Shown: piece after piece, positions 7,343 through 16,192 of the stretch
Position numbering within the stretch: position 1 is the stretch's first letter
How the letters are laid out: each line of letters starts with the position of its first letter
Assembly: GCA_020028535.1 (NCBI GenBank)
Contig: JAIBHM010000010.1
Location: 1 to 28,894, forward strand
Direction: 5' to 3'
Origin: Armatimonadota bacterium
GTDB lineage: Bacteria; Sysuimicrobiota; Sysuimicrobiia; Sysuimicrobiales; Kaftiobacteriaceae
Length of the DNA stretch: 28,894 nucleotides
Notes under the pieces: generated by a model
The model's input: only the letters and a program-made list of their open reading frames with translations
Told to the model about the DNA's origin: nothing
The model's database searches: none
Made by a program: the position numbers and the translations under genes

Positions 7343-7990
7343 TTAGTATCCATGCGCTTGCCCCGGCCGGTGCACCTCATCGACCACTAGACGTCGGATA
7401 CGGGTCAGGGCCTGTTTCTGCAACCGGTAGAAGTGCGAGAGGCTGATGCGGAGTTCGGCGGCGACGCTCCGCGGCTCGCGCGACTCGACGTACGTCGCAC
7501 GCAGGATGGCGCGTTCCCGCCTCGGCAGAGCATCGATCACGCTGCGCATCTGTGCCAGCATGGCCGCGTCCTCAACACTTTCCAGGGCGGCCTCTGACGC
7601 CGGATCGGCAAGGCGGGCCGCGAGCGCGAGATCCCCGCCGGCGTCCTGCTCGAGGGAATACGCGGGGTGGTGAAGACGGCGCAGGGAGTTCAGCACCCTG
7701 CCCCGGATGCGGTATGTGGCGAATGTCGAAAAGCGCACTCCACGCTCATGATCGAAGCGCTCCACCGCCTCGATGAGGCCGATCGTGCCCTCCTGGATCA
7801 TGTCCATCAGCAGTCCGTCCGGTGGGCGCACCTGCATCACCACTTTGAAGACCAGGGGCTGATAGGCCTCGATGAGCCGCAGACGGCTGCCCGCATCGGC
7901 CCGATGGCGGTACCGATGCCAGTGCTGCTGTTCGTCGGCCGGAGAGAGCAGTTCGACTTTCTGCAGTTCTTTGAGGTACTCGCCGAACAC
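7343..7990 (-). CDS. Sigma-70 family alternative RNA polymerase sigma factor
   Basis: A 215-residue sigma factor directing RNA polymerase to a promoter subset. Region 2 is clear: LMDMIQEGTIGLIEAVERF (61-79) matches the core-binding helix, and RGVRFSTFATYRIRGRVL (83-100) matches the -10 recognition segment. A variable linker of about 50 residues takes the place of region 3. Region 4 (about 154-202) contains LPRRERAILRATYVE and a helix-turn-helix around SVAAELRISLSHFYRLQKQ for the -35. It resembles short sporulation/flagellar-type sigmas more than ECF factors. The GTG start has CGGAG about seven bases upstream. It lies between tamB (132 bases upstream) and a membrane protein plus bamA, hinting at a role in envelope gene control. 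The 132-base gap shows no consensus promoter. Confidence 0.9.
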   Translation of the reverse strand: MFGEYLKELQKVELLSPADEQQHWHRYRHRADAGSRLRLIEAYQPLVFKVVMQVRPPDGLLMDMIQEGTIGLIEAVERFDHERGVRFSTFATYRIRGRVLNSLRRLHHPAYSLEQDAGGDLALAARLADPASEAALESVEDAAMLAQMRSVIDALPRRERAILRATYVESREPRSVAAELRISLSHFYRLQKQALTRIRRLVVDEVHRPGQAHGY

Positions 7991-8122
7991 GAAGCGCTCC
8001 GGGTTTCAGGGACGCTGTGGAATCTCTCGGTGCACTTTCCCCCGCGGCACACAAACTCCTCCCCCGGATGCGAAGCTCGTCGCCGCATGAGAACCGGCTG
8101 GGAGGTAATTTCGCGCGCGGGA

Positions 8123-11100
8123 TCAGAACCGGTAGGTGATCCGGTACTGAAAGTCCCACTTGCTGAAACTGTCTACGGAGAACGCAAACATCGTGTTCGG
8201 CGTGAGGCGCCACTCCAGCCCCCACACGTTCCGGCGCGGGACGCCGAACTCCGACGTCAGGGTGACGTACAGATTCTTGATCAGGAGCTTCCCAATCCGC
8301 AGCGTGAGCGGCCGGGAGAAATCGTATTCGATGGCAAACTCTTCGAAGCCGAATGTCCGGGCCACAGCCCGGCCGAAGCTGCCGAACAACGCGTTGCCCA
8401 GCTCCGCTCTCAAGACATTCTCCAGCGACTCGCCCTCAAGCAGGCGCGTCACCCCCACCTGCCTGGCCAACCCGGCGATGATCTCATCCCGGGAGAATGG
8501 CGGGTCCGAGCTGAGGACGAGGGTCAGGTCATCCGCGGGGCCGGTGATGTGCAGCAAGACCCGCGCGTTGACGGCCTGGACGGGGGTCACTGGCGGGCTG
8601 GGGGGGGCCCCTGGAAGCGGAGGGGCGGTCGTCGTCGAGGGGAGCCGGATAATGTTTGCGCGTGTTTCCGCCCAAGCGTCGATGACCGGTGTGGTGCCGC
8701 GGAACGGGGAGAATGTGGCGGTGCCCTCCGTGAGGGTGAACGTGTTACTGAACGCGACGAACGTGCCGCGGCCGGCTGTCACCTCGCCGGCCAGCTCCGG
8801 TTGCTCCCACGTCTGTGTCGCGCGGACCGTCCCGTGCACCTGCAGGCGGAGGCTGCCCACGTTCACCCACAGGGCGTCACCCGCGGCAATCTCCACGTTG
8901 AGCGTGGGGTTCAGCCTTGCCTGCCCGTCACCCGTCGATTCATCGCGCAGCGAGGTGACAAAGAGGTCGCCGGAGGACAGCCTCGCCGTACCGGCCAGAG
9001 CGGGCCGGCCCGCCGTCCCTGTGATGCGCAGGTCGGTGTCGATCGCTCCGATGAACACCTGCGGATACTCTACCCGGGCGCCATCGGCGGTCAGTTGAAG
9101 CGCGAACTGGTTCGGGAGGAAGTTGGAGAGGGTGAGGCTGCCCGAGAGGCTGACGTCCCCGTCCCCCATCCGTGCGGAGAGACGGTTCACAACCTGGACA
9201 CTGTCCTCCCTCAACATGACCTGCCCCGCGACGGCCGTCAGCGGAGGATCGATCCCGCGGAGCTTGATCGTGCCATTCGTGGCGGTGAGGGTGCCTTCCA
9301 TGTGCGGACGCGCCACCGTTCCGCTGATGGCCACCTCGCCGGCGAGCCGCCCCTCTGCCCGCTCCACCTTGTCCGTCAGCAGGCCCAGCAGAGTGAGATC
9401 GGAATCGACGAGCTCGAGGCGCATGTTCACCGGCCGGACGGCATCGAATTGCAGATGCGCCACGTCGAAAGGCACTGTGCCGGTCAGACGGGCTTTGTGC
9501 CGCTGTTCCTGCCATTGCCACAGGCCGTGCTCGACGTTGAGCTGGCCGTTGCGGTAGAACGCCTGCACGGAGACCTTGTCGAACGGGACCCCGCGGATCG
9601 TGCCGTCCGTGGCGTCGGCGGAGAGGCCGAGCAGCGGATCGTCCAGATCACCGCTCAGCTGCAGCGTGAAGTCCAGGGCTCCGGCGAGCGGCCAGGGGAT
9701 CCCGAACAACGGCCGCAGCAGGTCCAGGCTGAGACCTTTGCCGCCGAACTCCACTTCCGACTTTCCGCGCAGGTCGATGCGGCCGGCGCCGACCAGTTCA
9801 CCCTGGGCCGGGACCACACGAAACGTCCGCAGCATGATCGCGTTGTTCTGGAGGGTCGCCCCCACCGACGCCTGCCGGATCTGGTGGTCGCCGACCCGGC
9901 CGTCGGTGAGGTTGAAGTTCAGCGAGGCCCGCAGGCTGCTGATTGGCCCGAAGGCCGAGAAAGCCCCGTCCATTGCGCCGGTCAGCGCGAATGGCGGCTC
10001 TATGCCCGCGAAACCGAGCAGGGTCGCAAGCTGTCCCTGCCGCGCGGCGATCTGCACGTCCACGACCGGATCGTCGCGCAGGACCACGACGCCGGAGAGG
10101 CTGAAGAAGCCGCCGTCCTGGCTCAGTGTGAGCGGAGCAAACTGCAGCCGCCCCTGACGGTATTGCACCGCTCCTTCCGCGCGGGTAAAGTCCTGGTCGT
10201 TGAGAACCAGATCGCTACTCAGTACGGCGGCGGTGATCGAAGGGGACTGGACCGTCCCGCCAAGCGTTCCATTCAGGTCGATGTGTCCTGCGGCGCGAAA
10301 GGCGTTGGTGCGCAGTACTGCAATGTCCTTGAGGTCGAGGCCGGCCGCAGAAAACGTAATCCCCAGCTGACCCGCCCGGCTGATAGATCCGCGGGCGTCG
10401 ATGAGGGATGAATTCGCCCGCGCAGTGAACTGGTCGAGCAGAAGGTCGGACCCCGTCCAGCGGAACGACGCCTCGGCCTGATCCACGGGCTGACCTTCGA
10501 TGCGGCCGTTGCGCATCACCATGGTGCCCTCGGCGAGGGGTCTGTGCATCGGCCCGGACAGCCGCACTGTGCTCTCCACCGTGCCGGAGAGACGGACCGG
10601 AATGTCGGCAATCTCCAGCAGGCGTTGCGCCGGAACGTCGGCCGCGCGCGCGGTGAGATTGACACGGCTCGGCTCTGCCCAGCGGATCTCGCCTGCGGCG
10701 AAGTACCGGCCGGGGCCGTCGAAGAGCACGAGTCCAGGCGTCTGGAGGCCGGTCGTCGTCACGCGGACGCGGCCTCGGGCTTCGTCAAAGGGAAATGGTC
10801 CCAGCTGGCCTTGTCGGCCGCGCACCGTGCCGACGAGCTCCGGAGCCTCGAAGGATCCCTGGACGCGCCCCTGTACGTCGGCCGTGCCCGCAAGCCAGCG
10901 GCGGAGGCCGAAGCGGTCGGCGAGCCGACTGAGGTTGACGGCCGTCCCAGTCAGTGACAGGTCGAGTGCACCGGACCGGCTCACCTTGCCCGAGGCGTGC
11001 ACTCTGGTCGGGCCGCTGCGCGCCTCGAGGCGGTAGAGGTCTACCCGGCCGGCGTCGTAGCCAAATATGGTTTCGAGCCGGTCGAATCCCACGCCCATCG

Positions 11101-12583
11101 CCTGGCCCCGATCCATCTCTACGCGTCCCTGGGCGATCACGCTTCCCGGCGCACCGGCCGCGGCAATCACCCCGCTCGCTCGGCCGCGCAGCGTGGGGGC
11201 GATGTTCAGGGCTCCACTCAGGCCCTGCGTGTCTACAGATCGCGCATCGGCGAGCAAGAAGAAGCTGCCCGCATTGAAGTTCAGCCGGGCGTGACCCAGG
11301 AGGCGGCCTCCAGCGGAGGCCGCCGACATGTCATCAAACACGAGCACCCCACCGTAATAATTGAAGCGGCCAGAGGCGTCGGTGAACGGCTGGCGGTTGA
11401 TGCTCCCGCTCGCGTGGGCAATCTCACCCTCCAGGCGCGGCACGCCTAACGGCCCGACGACTCGCGCCTCTCCGCCCATCCGGCCTGCGAGCTGAACCCG
11501 CGCCCGCGGGAAGAACAGCCGCTGCAGCGTGCGCAGGTCGAGCACCTCTGAGCGCAGGGCGAGGTCGAGGTGGACGCCGGCATGATGCATGACCGTCCCG
11601 CGCACCCACAGCGGAGAGGCATCGACGGCCATCGTCATCCCATCGGTGGTGATGCCCAGATTATCGACGGACATCGGGCCGTCGATATTGGAAAGCACCG
11701 ATGCTTGCGCCGGCAACACCGCCTTGCCGTCGCGCATCACCAGGTTGCCGCGGTAATCGAGGACGACCTTCTGCCCCCACCGCGAAGCGAGCAGGTGGAG
11801 CCGTCCATCGAACGTGCCGCCGCTCCAATCGAGCCAGGGCAGTCGAACTAAGTAGGGTCCCCAGAAGTCCACTGACCCGCCACGAGCGTCCACGTCGAAA
11901 TCGAACGTCCCTTCACCGAGGGTCGTCTTGCCGGTCGCCCGCAGCAGGGCGGGAGTGCGTCCGTCGGTGTTCACGGCGTCGAGAACGAGCCCCACCTGGG
12001 GCGCGGCCCTGAAATCGAGCGTGCCGGTAATGCGGTCGAAGTGTGAGGCAAACGGAGACGGCGGATTCGGGCCGGCCCGCCGCGGCAGCCGCAGCGCATC
12101 CGAAAAGGCAAAGGAACCCTCGCGGAGCTCCACTGTTCCACGAAAGGCGGGAGGCTGGGCGGGCGCACCGGGCTTGCGGGCAAAGAGGTCTGAGAAGTTC
12201 CATCGGCCGCGTGAGTCGCGGGCCAGCACGAGAAACGGACGCTCCAGGTCTATGCGCGTGATGCTGGCGATGACGCCGCGCCGCGCGGCGAGATCGCGCA
12301 GCAGCCGGCCGCTGTCGAAGTACACCGTGATGCGTGGGGCGGTGAAAAAGTCGCCCGTGGCGACTCCGGCGGGACTCCGGACGCGGACGCCGGTGAGGAC
12401 TAGGCCGCGGTAGGGATCGCCGCTGATGCGGTCGACGGTGACTTCACGGCCCAGAGAGCGCCGCGCGTCGTCCACGAGGCGGGCGCGGGTGGACTCCAGG
12501 AGCACGCCGGTAGAGAGCAGCCAGCGGAAGCCGGCGGCGAGGCCCAGCGCCAGGACTACGATCGCAATGAGCCTTCTGCGCAT
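8123..12583 (-). CDS. tamB: TamB-like translocation and assembly module protein (DUF490/AsmA-like)
   Basis: A very long (about 1486 residue) inner-membrane-anchored protein spanning the periplasm. TamB-type proteins form a hydrophobic groove implicated in phospholipid transport and outer-membrane protein assembly with an Omp85 partner. The start at 12583 gives MRRRLIAIVVLALGLAAGF, a basic end plus signal anchor; GTG codons at 12601 and 12616 are alternatives. The bulk consists of repeated beta-rich segments with recurring patterns such as LSGTV, LRGTA and DLRG. The last 350 residues match the DUF490 region and end in YRITYRF with terminal Phe. Upstream is the S55 peptidase-like gene, downstream the sigma factor. 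With bamA three genes further on, BamA is a plausible partner because no separate TamA is visible here. Confidence 0.88.
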   Translation of the reverse strand: MRRRLIAIVVLALGLAAGFRWLLSTGVLLESTRARLVDDARRSLGREVTVDRISGDPYRGLVLTGVRVRSPAGVATGDFFTAPRITVYFDSGRLLRDLAARRGVIASITRIDLERPFLVLARDSRGRWNFSDLFARKPGAPAQPPAFRGTVELREGSFAFSDALRLPRRAGPNPPSPFASHFDRITGTLDFRAAPQVGLVLDAVNTDGRTPALLRATGKTTLGEGTFDFDVDARGGSVDFWGPYLVRLPWLDWSGGTFDGRLHLLASRWGQKVVLDYRGNLVMRDGKAVLPAQASVLSNIDGPMSVDNLGITTDGMTMAVDASPLWVRGTVMHHAGVHLDLALRSEVLDLRTLQRLFFPRARVQLAGRMGGEARVVGPLGVPRLEGEIAHASGSINRQPFTDASGRFNYYGGVLVFDDMSAASAGGRLLGHARLNFNAGSFFLLADARSVDTQGLSGALNIAPTLRGRASGVIAAAGAPGSVIAQGRVEMDRGQAMGVGFDRLETIFGYDAGRVDLYRLEARSGPTRVHASGKVSRSGALDLSLTGTAVNLSRLADRFGLRRWLAGTADVQGRVQGSFEAPELVGTVRGRQGQLGPFPFDEARGRVRVTTTGLQTPGLVLFDGPGRYFAAGEIRWAEPSRVNLTARAADVPAQRLLEIADIPVRLSGTVESTVRLSGPMHRPLAEGTMVMRNGRIEGQPVDQAEASFRWTGSDLLLDQFTARANSSLIDARGSISRAGQLGITFSAAGLDLKDIAVLRTNAFRAAGHIDLNGTLGGTVQSPSITAAVLSSDLVLNDQDFTRAEGAVQYRQGRLQFAPLTLSQDGGFFSLSGVVVLRDDPVVDVQIAARQGQLATLLGFAGIEPPFALTGAMDGAFSAFGPISSLRASLNFNLTDGRVGDHQIRQASVGATLQNNAIMLRTFRVVPAQGELVGAGRIDLRGKSEVEFGGKGLSLDLLRPLFGIPWPLAGALDFTLQLSGDLDDPLLGLSADATDGTIRGVPFDKVSVQAFYRNGQLNVEHGLWQWQEQRHKARLTGTVPFDVAHLQFDAVRPVNMRLELVDSDLTLLGLLTDKVERAEGRLAGEVAISGTVARPHMEGTLTATNGTIKLRGIDPPLTAVAGQVMLREDSVQVVNRLSARMGDGDVSLSGSLTLSNFLPNQFALQLTADGARVEYPQVFIGAIDTDLRITGTAGRPALAGTARLSSGDLFVTSLRDESTGDGQARLNPTLNVEIAAGDALWVNVGSLRLQVHGTVRATQTWEQPELAGEVTAGRGTFVAFSNTFTLTEGTATFSPFRGTTPVIDAWAETRANIIRLPSTTTAPPLPGAPPSPPVTPVQAVNARVLLHITGPADDLTLVLSSDPPFSRDEIIAGLARQVGVTRLLEGESLENVLRAELGNALFGSFGRAVARTFGFEEFAIEYDFSRPLTLRIGKLLIKNLYVTLTSEFGVPRRNVWGLEWRLTPNTMFAFSVDSFSKWDFQYRITYRF

Positions 12584-12606
12584 CGTCCACCCGAAACTCA
12601 CCCTGT

Positions 12607-12626
12607 CCGCCGGCACGGACCGGCGG
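12607..12626. repeat. Hairpin upstream of tamB
   Basis: Inverted repeat CCGCCGG-6 nt-CCGGCGG, arms 7 bases, in the gap between the S55 peptidase gene and tamB. It has no U-run, so it is not a standard intrinsic terminator. It overlaps the region in which the alternative tamB starts lie and could modulate mRNA stability or tamB translation. In such GC-rich DNA a chance origin is possible. Confidence 0.3.
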
Positions 12627-12696
12627 CGTCCCCTCTACCTCATTCCCGCGGACGCCGCATCTCAGGACCTTTCAACCTAACTTCTCGCCCCGACCC

Positions 12697-14508
12697 TTAC
12701 CGAACCAGGATGGGAATCTGCATCGAGCCCTGGATCACCCACTCGGTGCGGACGATCCGTCCCGCGAATACGTCAAACTTCAGGAATTCCCCGCCCTCGG
12801 CCGGCAATCCGAAGGGCACCAGACGAAGGAGCACGTCCGTATTTTTTCCGAAGTCCTCGAAGAGCTCGATCGCGCCCACGAGGCTGTCCACCGGACTGGG
12901 CTCCGGCTCCCGCAGCAGAAACTGCGTCACCCGCTCCTCGAGCGGGAACTCAACGGTGATCTGCGGCCCCGCGGAACTGATGATCAGTACGGCGGGCCCG
13001 CGCGGAAAGTTCCGCGGCACCATGATGTCGATGACGCGGAACGACACGGACACCTCCTGGAACGGCCGGATCAGCAGCCGGGTGCGCAGGATGTCGCCCG
13101 GGGCAACCTCGCGGCGCTCTACGACGGCGTCGATAATCGCCGCGGTCTGGCGCTTCGTCGTCAGCGAGATGTCGATGCTCAGGTCGATGGGATCGATCTC
13201 CGCCAGGTCATTATAAAAGAGGAAGTTCAGCGCGTCCGGCATCTCGAGCAATGCGGCCAGCGCGATGTCGCGGCTGTTGTAGAAGATGTTCTTCCGGGTG
13301 ATGGTCCGCGGCAGACCCTTGCCCCGCAGGCTCATGGTCACAGTGGCGGTGCCGCCGCCGAGGATCTGATCCCGGGAACGGTCGATGGCCGTCAGCGTCA
13401 TCGCGGTGGCGAATATCTTGGCCAGATCGCGCCGGCGCACGACCTGCGTGCCCTTGTCTACGCGGGTGCCCGTATCGAGATCGGTGACGGACACGCGCAC
13501 CGCGAACATGCGCGGCATCTGGCCCACCACGCCGCGGATGGCGGGACCGCGATCCTGGTCGACCTTCCCGATCATCTCACCCAGGTTCCCTTCCTTGAAC
13601 GGCCGTTCCAGGGTGCGCACGACGGTGATGATGTCCGAAGTGGTGAGCGCGTACTCGACGTCACCCAGCAGCTCCCAGGGATGACCGCAGATGAGCAGCT
13701 TGTTGCCGACGCGCAGGGTCACGGTGCAGATCCCGCCGAAGCTGAGATCTCCGCGTGCCTGCAGGACGCCCACCGAGCTGCCCCCGGTAATCGGCGCCGC
13801 GTCGAACGTTGTGGCGTCGCCGTCACTCTGGAAGAGCGGCTGCTTCACGCCAAGGGCTGCCTCCACGATGCGCTTCGCGCGAGGCGAGAGCCCCGAGACG
13901 GTGACCGGAAATGTGGCGGGGATGAACGCGCTGACTCCGGGGAGCGCCGCTTCGATCGATGTGGCCTGATCGAGGTCGTCCGCGATGACGACGCGCTCCA
14001 CGGGCCGGCCGGCGAGCCGCAGGGGACGATCCGAGACGAACGTCCGAGGCCACGCCGCCTGCGGGGCGCCCGCGGGGAGCTCAAGCACGCGCAGCATCTC
14101 TTCGATCGGGGTGGCCAGGGCCAGGTCGCGCTTGTCGGGTTGAAACAGGTAGCCCGCGCTGAGGGCGCCGATGAGTTTGCCGTTGATGTACAGGGGGCTG
14201 CCGCTCATCCCGGCGGCGGTCCCGCCGGATCGGTCGGTCAACGGGCCGGAGATTCGGAACAGAATGAGATGGCTGACCGGGATGATGCCTCCGCCGCCGC
14301 GCAGCGTCCCGATGACTTCGATCGCGAATTCTTCGATCCGCTGTCCTTTGATCACCGTGCGGCCGATCCCGCGCATACCCGGCCGGATCTCGCCCACAGG
14401 CATGATCGGCGGCACGCCCTGCGACGATTGCGCCTGCGCCCAACCGGCCATCGGCAGCACCAACGCCGCCACCAATACCGTCACTGCCACGATCCGAGCC
14501 ACGATCAT
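12697..14508 (-). CDS. Secreted SpoIVB-type peptidase S55 domain protein
   Basis: A 603-residue exported protein with a peptidase S55 (SpoIVB) domain; SpoIVB is a serine protease that triggers intramembrane proteolysis in sporulation. A signal peptide (about 1-25) precedes MPVGEIRPGMRGIGRTVIKG (35-54). The nucleophile motif GMSGSP lies at 100-105, with Ser102 the probable nucleophile, followed by LYINGKLIGALSAGY. A conserved CGHPWELLGD lies later, with His276 the likely general base. The C-terminal half is beta-rich and of unknown role. ATG at 14508 follows GAGGAGG at only about two bases; GTG at 14502 has better spacing. A TTGACC upstream (14581-14586) could belong to a promoter. At this distance from SpoIVB, sporulation should not be assumed; a role in envelope proteolysis is inferred from tamB next door. 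Confidence 0.85.
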   Translation of the reverse strand: MIVARIVAVTVLVAALVLPMAGWAQAQSSQGVPPIMPVGEIRPGMRGIGRTVIKGQRIEEFAIEVIGTLRGGGGIIPVSHLILFRISGPLTDRSGGTAAGMSGSPLYINGKLIGALSAGYLFQPDKRDLALATPIEEMLRVLELPAGAPQAAWPRTFVSDRPLRLAGRPVERVVIADDLDQATSIEAALPGVSAFIPATFPVTVSGLSPRAKRIVEAALGVKQPLFQSDGDATTFDAAPITGGSSVGVLQARGDLSFGGICTVTLRVGNKLLICGHPWELLGDVEYALTTSDIITVVRTLERPFKEGNLGEMIGKVDQDRGPAIRGVVGQMPRMFAVRVSVTDLDTGTRVDKGTQVVRRRDLAKIFATAMTLTAIDRSRDQILGGGTATVTMSLRGKGLPRTITRKNIFYNSRDIALAALLEMPDALNFLFYNDLAEIDPIDLSIDISLTTKRQTAAIIDAVVERREVAPGDILRTRLLIRPFQEVSVSFRVIDIMVPRNFPRGPAVLIISSAGPQITVEFPLEERVTQFLLREPEPSPVDSLVGAIELFEDFGKNTDVLLRLVPFGLPAEGGEFLKFDVFAGRIVRTEWVIQGSMQIPILVR

Positions 14509-14632
14509 TTCCTCCTCTTTTCTTACGGCGGGACGCGCTACCCCGGCCTCACCGCCCGCCCACATGAGTCATTGCGGAAAGGTCAACTTCGCCCCGGCGC
14601 ACAGGAAATCCCTGCGGCCATTCTCCACGCAA

Positions 14633-14661
14633 CAAAAAAATCGCCGGGGCTCCCCCCGGCG
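14633..14661 (-). terminator. Intrinsic terminator of the glmU to wecB operon
   Basis: On the minus strand CGCCGGGG-GGAG-CCCCGGCG forms a perfect 8-bp stem with a 4-base loop, followed one base later by seven T (14634-14640). It lies about 30 bases beyond the stop of the small lipoyl-like gene. This separates the sugar operon from the outer-membrane island and is the clearest terminator in the window. Confidence 0.9.
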
Positions 14662-14691
14662 CCCATGCCCGATGCATTGCTTTCGTGGGGA

Positions 14692-15003
14692 TCAGCGAGG
14701 ATCGATGCGAATAACCACGTCTCCGCGCTCGACGCGCTGGCCCGGCGCGACCAGCACCTCGCGCACCACACCCTCGCGAGGCGCCCGGGCCGCCACCGCC
14801 CTCGTGCCCGTCAACGACGTGCGCACGTAGACCAGCGGCTGCGCGTCTTCAACCCGCGTCCCCGCCTCCACCAGCTCTTCGGCCAGCACAACGCCGGCCA
14901 GCGTGCTCTTCACTTCGAGCACAGCCGGTCTCGGCGCGGCCATGACCGTCGCCGTCGCCAGGACAACGATTGCCAGCGCCCCATGGGCTGCCCGGTGCAT
15001 CAT
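14692..15003 (-). CDS. Small secreted lipoyl/biotinyl-like domain protein lacking the modified lysine
   Basis: A 103-residue protein with a signal peptide (about 1-22, core ALAIVVLATATVMAA) and one barrel-sandwich domain of the biotinyl/lipoyl or HlyD-adaptor type. Two half-motifs are visible: GVVLAEELVEAGTRVEDAQP and the second, GVVREVLVAPGQRVERGD, which is close to carrier-protein sequences. The turn between them, where carriers have a Lys in an MKM-like motif, reads TSLTGTR, so it should not carry biotin or lipoate. It is probably a structural or ligand-binding module in the periplasm. It is last in the operon, 28 bases after wecB, before the terminator. The two adjacent ATG codons make the exact start uncertain by one residue. 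Confidence 0.75.
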   Translation of the reverse strand: MMHRAAHGALAIVVLATATVMAAPRPAVLEVKSTLAGVVLAEELVEAGTRVEDAQPLVYVRTSLTGTRAVAARAPREGVVREVLVAPGQRVERGDVVIRIDPR

Positions 15004-15008
15004 CCGTG

Positions 15009-15014
15009 ATTATA
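15009..15014 (-). promoter_or_regulatory. Possible -10 box just upstream of the lipoyl-like gene
   Basis: The minus strand reads TATAAT, five bases before the first ATG and eight before the second. No -35 hexamer is evident 17 bases upstream. The spacing would suit a leaderless transcript, but chance is possible. Confidence 0.3.
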
Positions 15015-15031
15015 CCTCGGGAGCGTCCACG

Positions 15032-16177
15032 CTAGCCCGCGAACTCCTCGGGCGGTTGCGGAATCCTCCCAAAATGGTAACGCAGCGCCTGCACGATTCG
15101 TTCCGCGGCCCGGCCGTCTCCGTAAGGATTGTGGGCCCGCGCCATGGCGCGGTAGGCGGTGGCATCGGTCAGCAGAAGGCCGGCCTCATCCACGATCCGC
15201 CGCCGATCGGTCCCCACGAGCTTGAGCGTTCCGGCGGCCACCCCCTCGGGCCGCTCCGTGACGCGGCGCAGCACCAGCGCAGGCCGTCCCAGCGCGGTCG
15301 CCTCTTCCTGGATGCCGCCCGAGTCGGTCAGAATCAGATACGCTCGCTGCATCAACTGCACCCACGGCCCGTAGTCGGGGGGCTCGATGAGGTGCGCGCG
15401 GGGGTGGCTGCGCAGGACGTCGTTCACCACGCGCCGCACCGCCGGATTCGGGTGGACGGAGAAGACGAGCTCGATGTCCTCGAATCGCTCCAGCAGGTCA
15501 ATCAGCGCCAGATAGATCTCGCGCAGGGGATCGCCCCAATTCTCCCGGCGGTGTGTCGTCACCAGCACCAAGCGGCGGCCCTCCAGCGGCGGCAGGCCGT
15601 CTACGGACGGGATACCCGTCAGGTCTTTCACCGCGTACAGCGCGTCGATGACCGTGTTGCCGGTGACGACAATGGCGCGCTCGTGGACCCCCTCGCGCAT
15701 GAGATTCGCCTTCGCCGACGGCGTGGCGGCGAAGTGCAGATCGGCCAGCGACGATGTCATGCGCCGGTTCATCTCTTCCGGAAAAGGCTGGTACTTGTCG
15801 GCGGTGCGCAGCCCGGCCTCCACATGGCCGATGGGAATCCGGTGGTAGTATGCCGCCAGCGCTCCGATGAACGTGGAGTGGGCGTCGCCCTGCACCAGCA
15901 CCATCGCGGGCCGGACCTGTTCGAGCACCTTGTACAACCCCCGCAGGGCCCGGGTGGCGATGTCGACCAGCGACTGCTCGGGGCGCATCACGTTCAGGTC
16001 GTGGTCGGGGGTGATCCCGAACAGCCGCGTCACCTGGTCCAGCATCTCCCGGTGTTGCCCGGTCACCGTGACGATTGGGTGGAAGTCGCTGCTCTCACGC
16101 AGGCGCTGCACCACCGGCGCCATCTTCACCGCCTCGGGACGCGTCCCGAAGATGGTCATGACGCGGATCGCGCTCAC
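15032..16177 (-). CDS. wecB: UDP-N-acetylglucosamine 2-epimerase (non-hydrolysing)
   Basis: Interconverts UDP-GlcNAc and UDP-ManNAc, a precursor of surface polysaccharides. The 381 residues match the family length. Conserved motifs appear in order: GTRPEAVKMAP (11-21), GQHREML (40-46), VQGD (95-98), GHVEAGLRT (117-125), FPEEMNR (132-138), GNTVIDAL (173-180), THRREN (208-213), HPNP (242-245), DSGGIQEEA (285-293) and TERPEG (307-312). The GTG start has AGGA about seven bases upstream; an internal ATG (16159) is less likely as it would trim the first strand. It follows the glycosyl-1-phosphate transferase gene by 15 bases. Together they suggest a ManNAc-containing surface polymer. MnaA and WecB are names for the same enzyme. 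Confidence 0.95.
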   Translation of the reverse strand: MSAIRVMTIFGTRPEAVKMAPVVQRLRESSDFHPIVTVTGQHREMLDQVTRLFGITPDHDLNVMRPEQSLVDIATRALRGLYKVLEQVRPAMVLVQGDAHSTFIGALAAYYHRIPIGHVEAGLRTADKYQPFPEEMNRRMTSSLADLHFAATPSAKANLMREGVHERAIVVTGNTVIDALYAVKDLTGIPSVDGLPPLEGRRLVLVTTHRRENWGDPLREIYLALIDLLERFEDIELVFSVHPNPAVRRVVNDVLRSHPRAHLIEPPDYGPWVQLMQRAYLILTDSGGIQEEATALGRPALVLRRVTERPEGVAAGTLKLVGTDRRRIVDEAGLLLTDATAYRAMARAHNPYGDGRAAERIVQALRYHFGRIPQPPEEFAG

Positions 16178-16192
16178 CGGCGTCCTGGTCAG

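Noticed and set aside
7667..10411. Long plus-strand open frame (over 900 codons) opposite the sigma and tamB genes
   Set aside because: Arg/Pro/His/Asp-rich, no family-like motif, antisense to two well-supported genes; such frames are common in GC-rich DNA.
13681..15009. Plus-strand open frame of over 400 codons opposite the S55 peptidase and lipoyl-like genes
   Set aside because: No recognisable domain, crosses a clear minus-strand terminator, antisense shadow.
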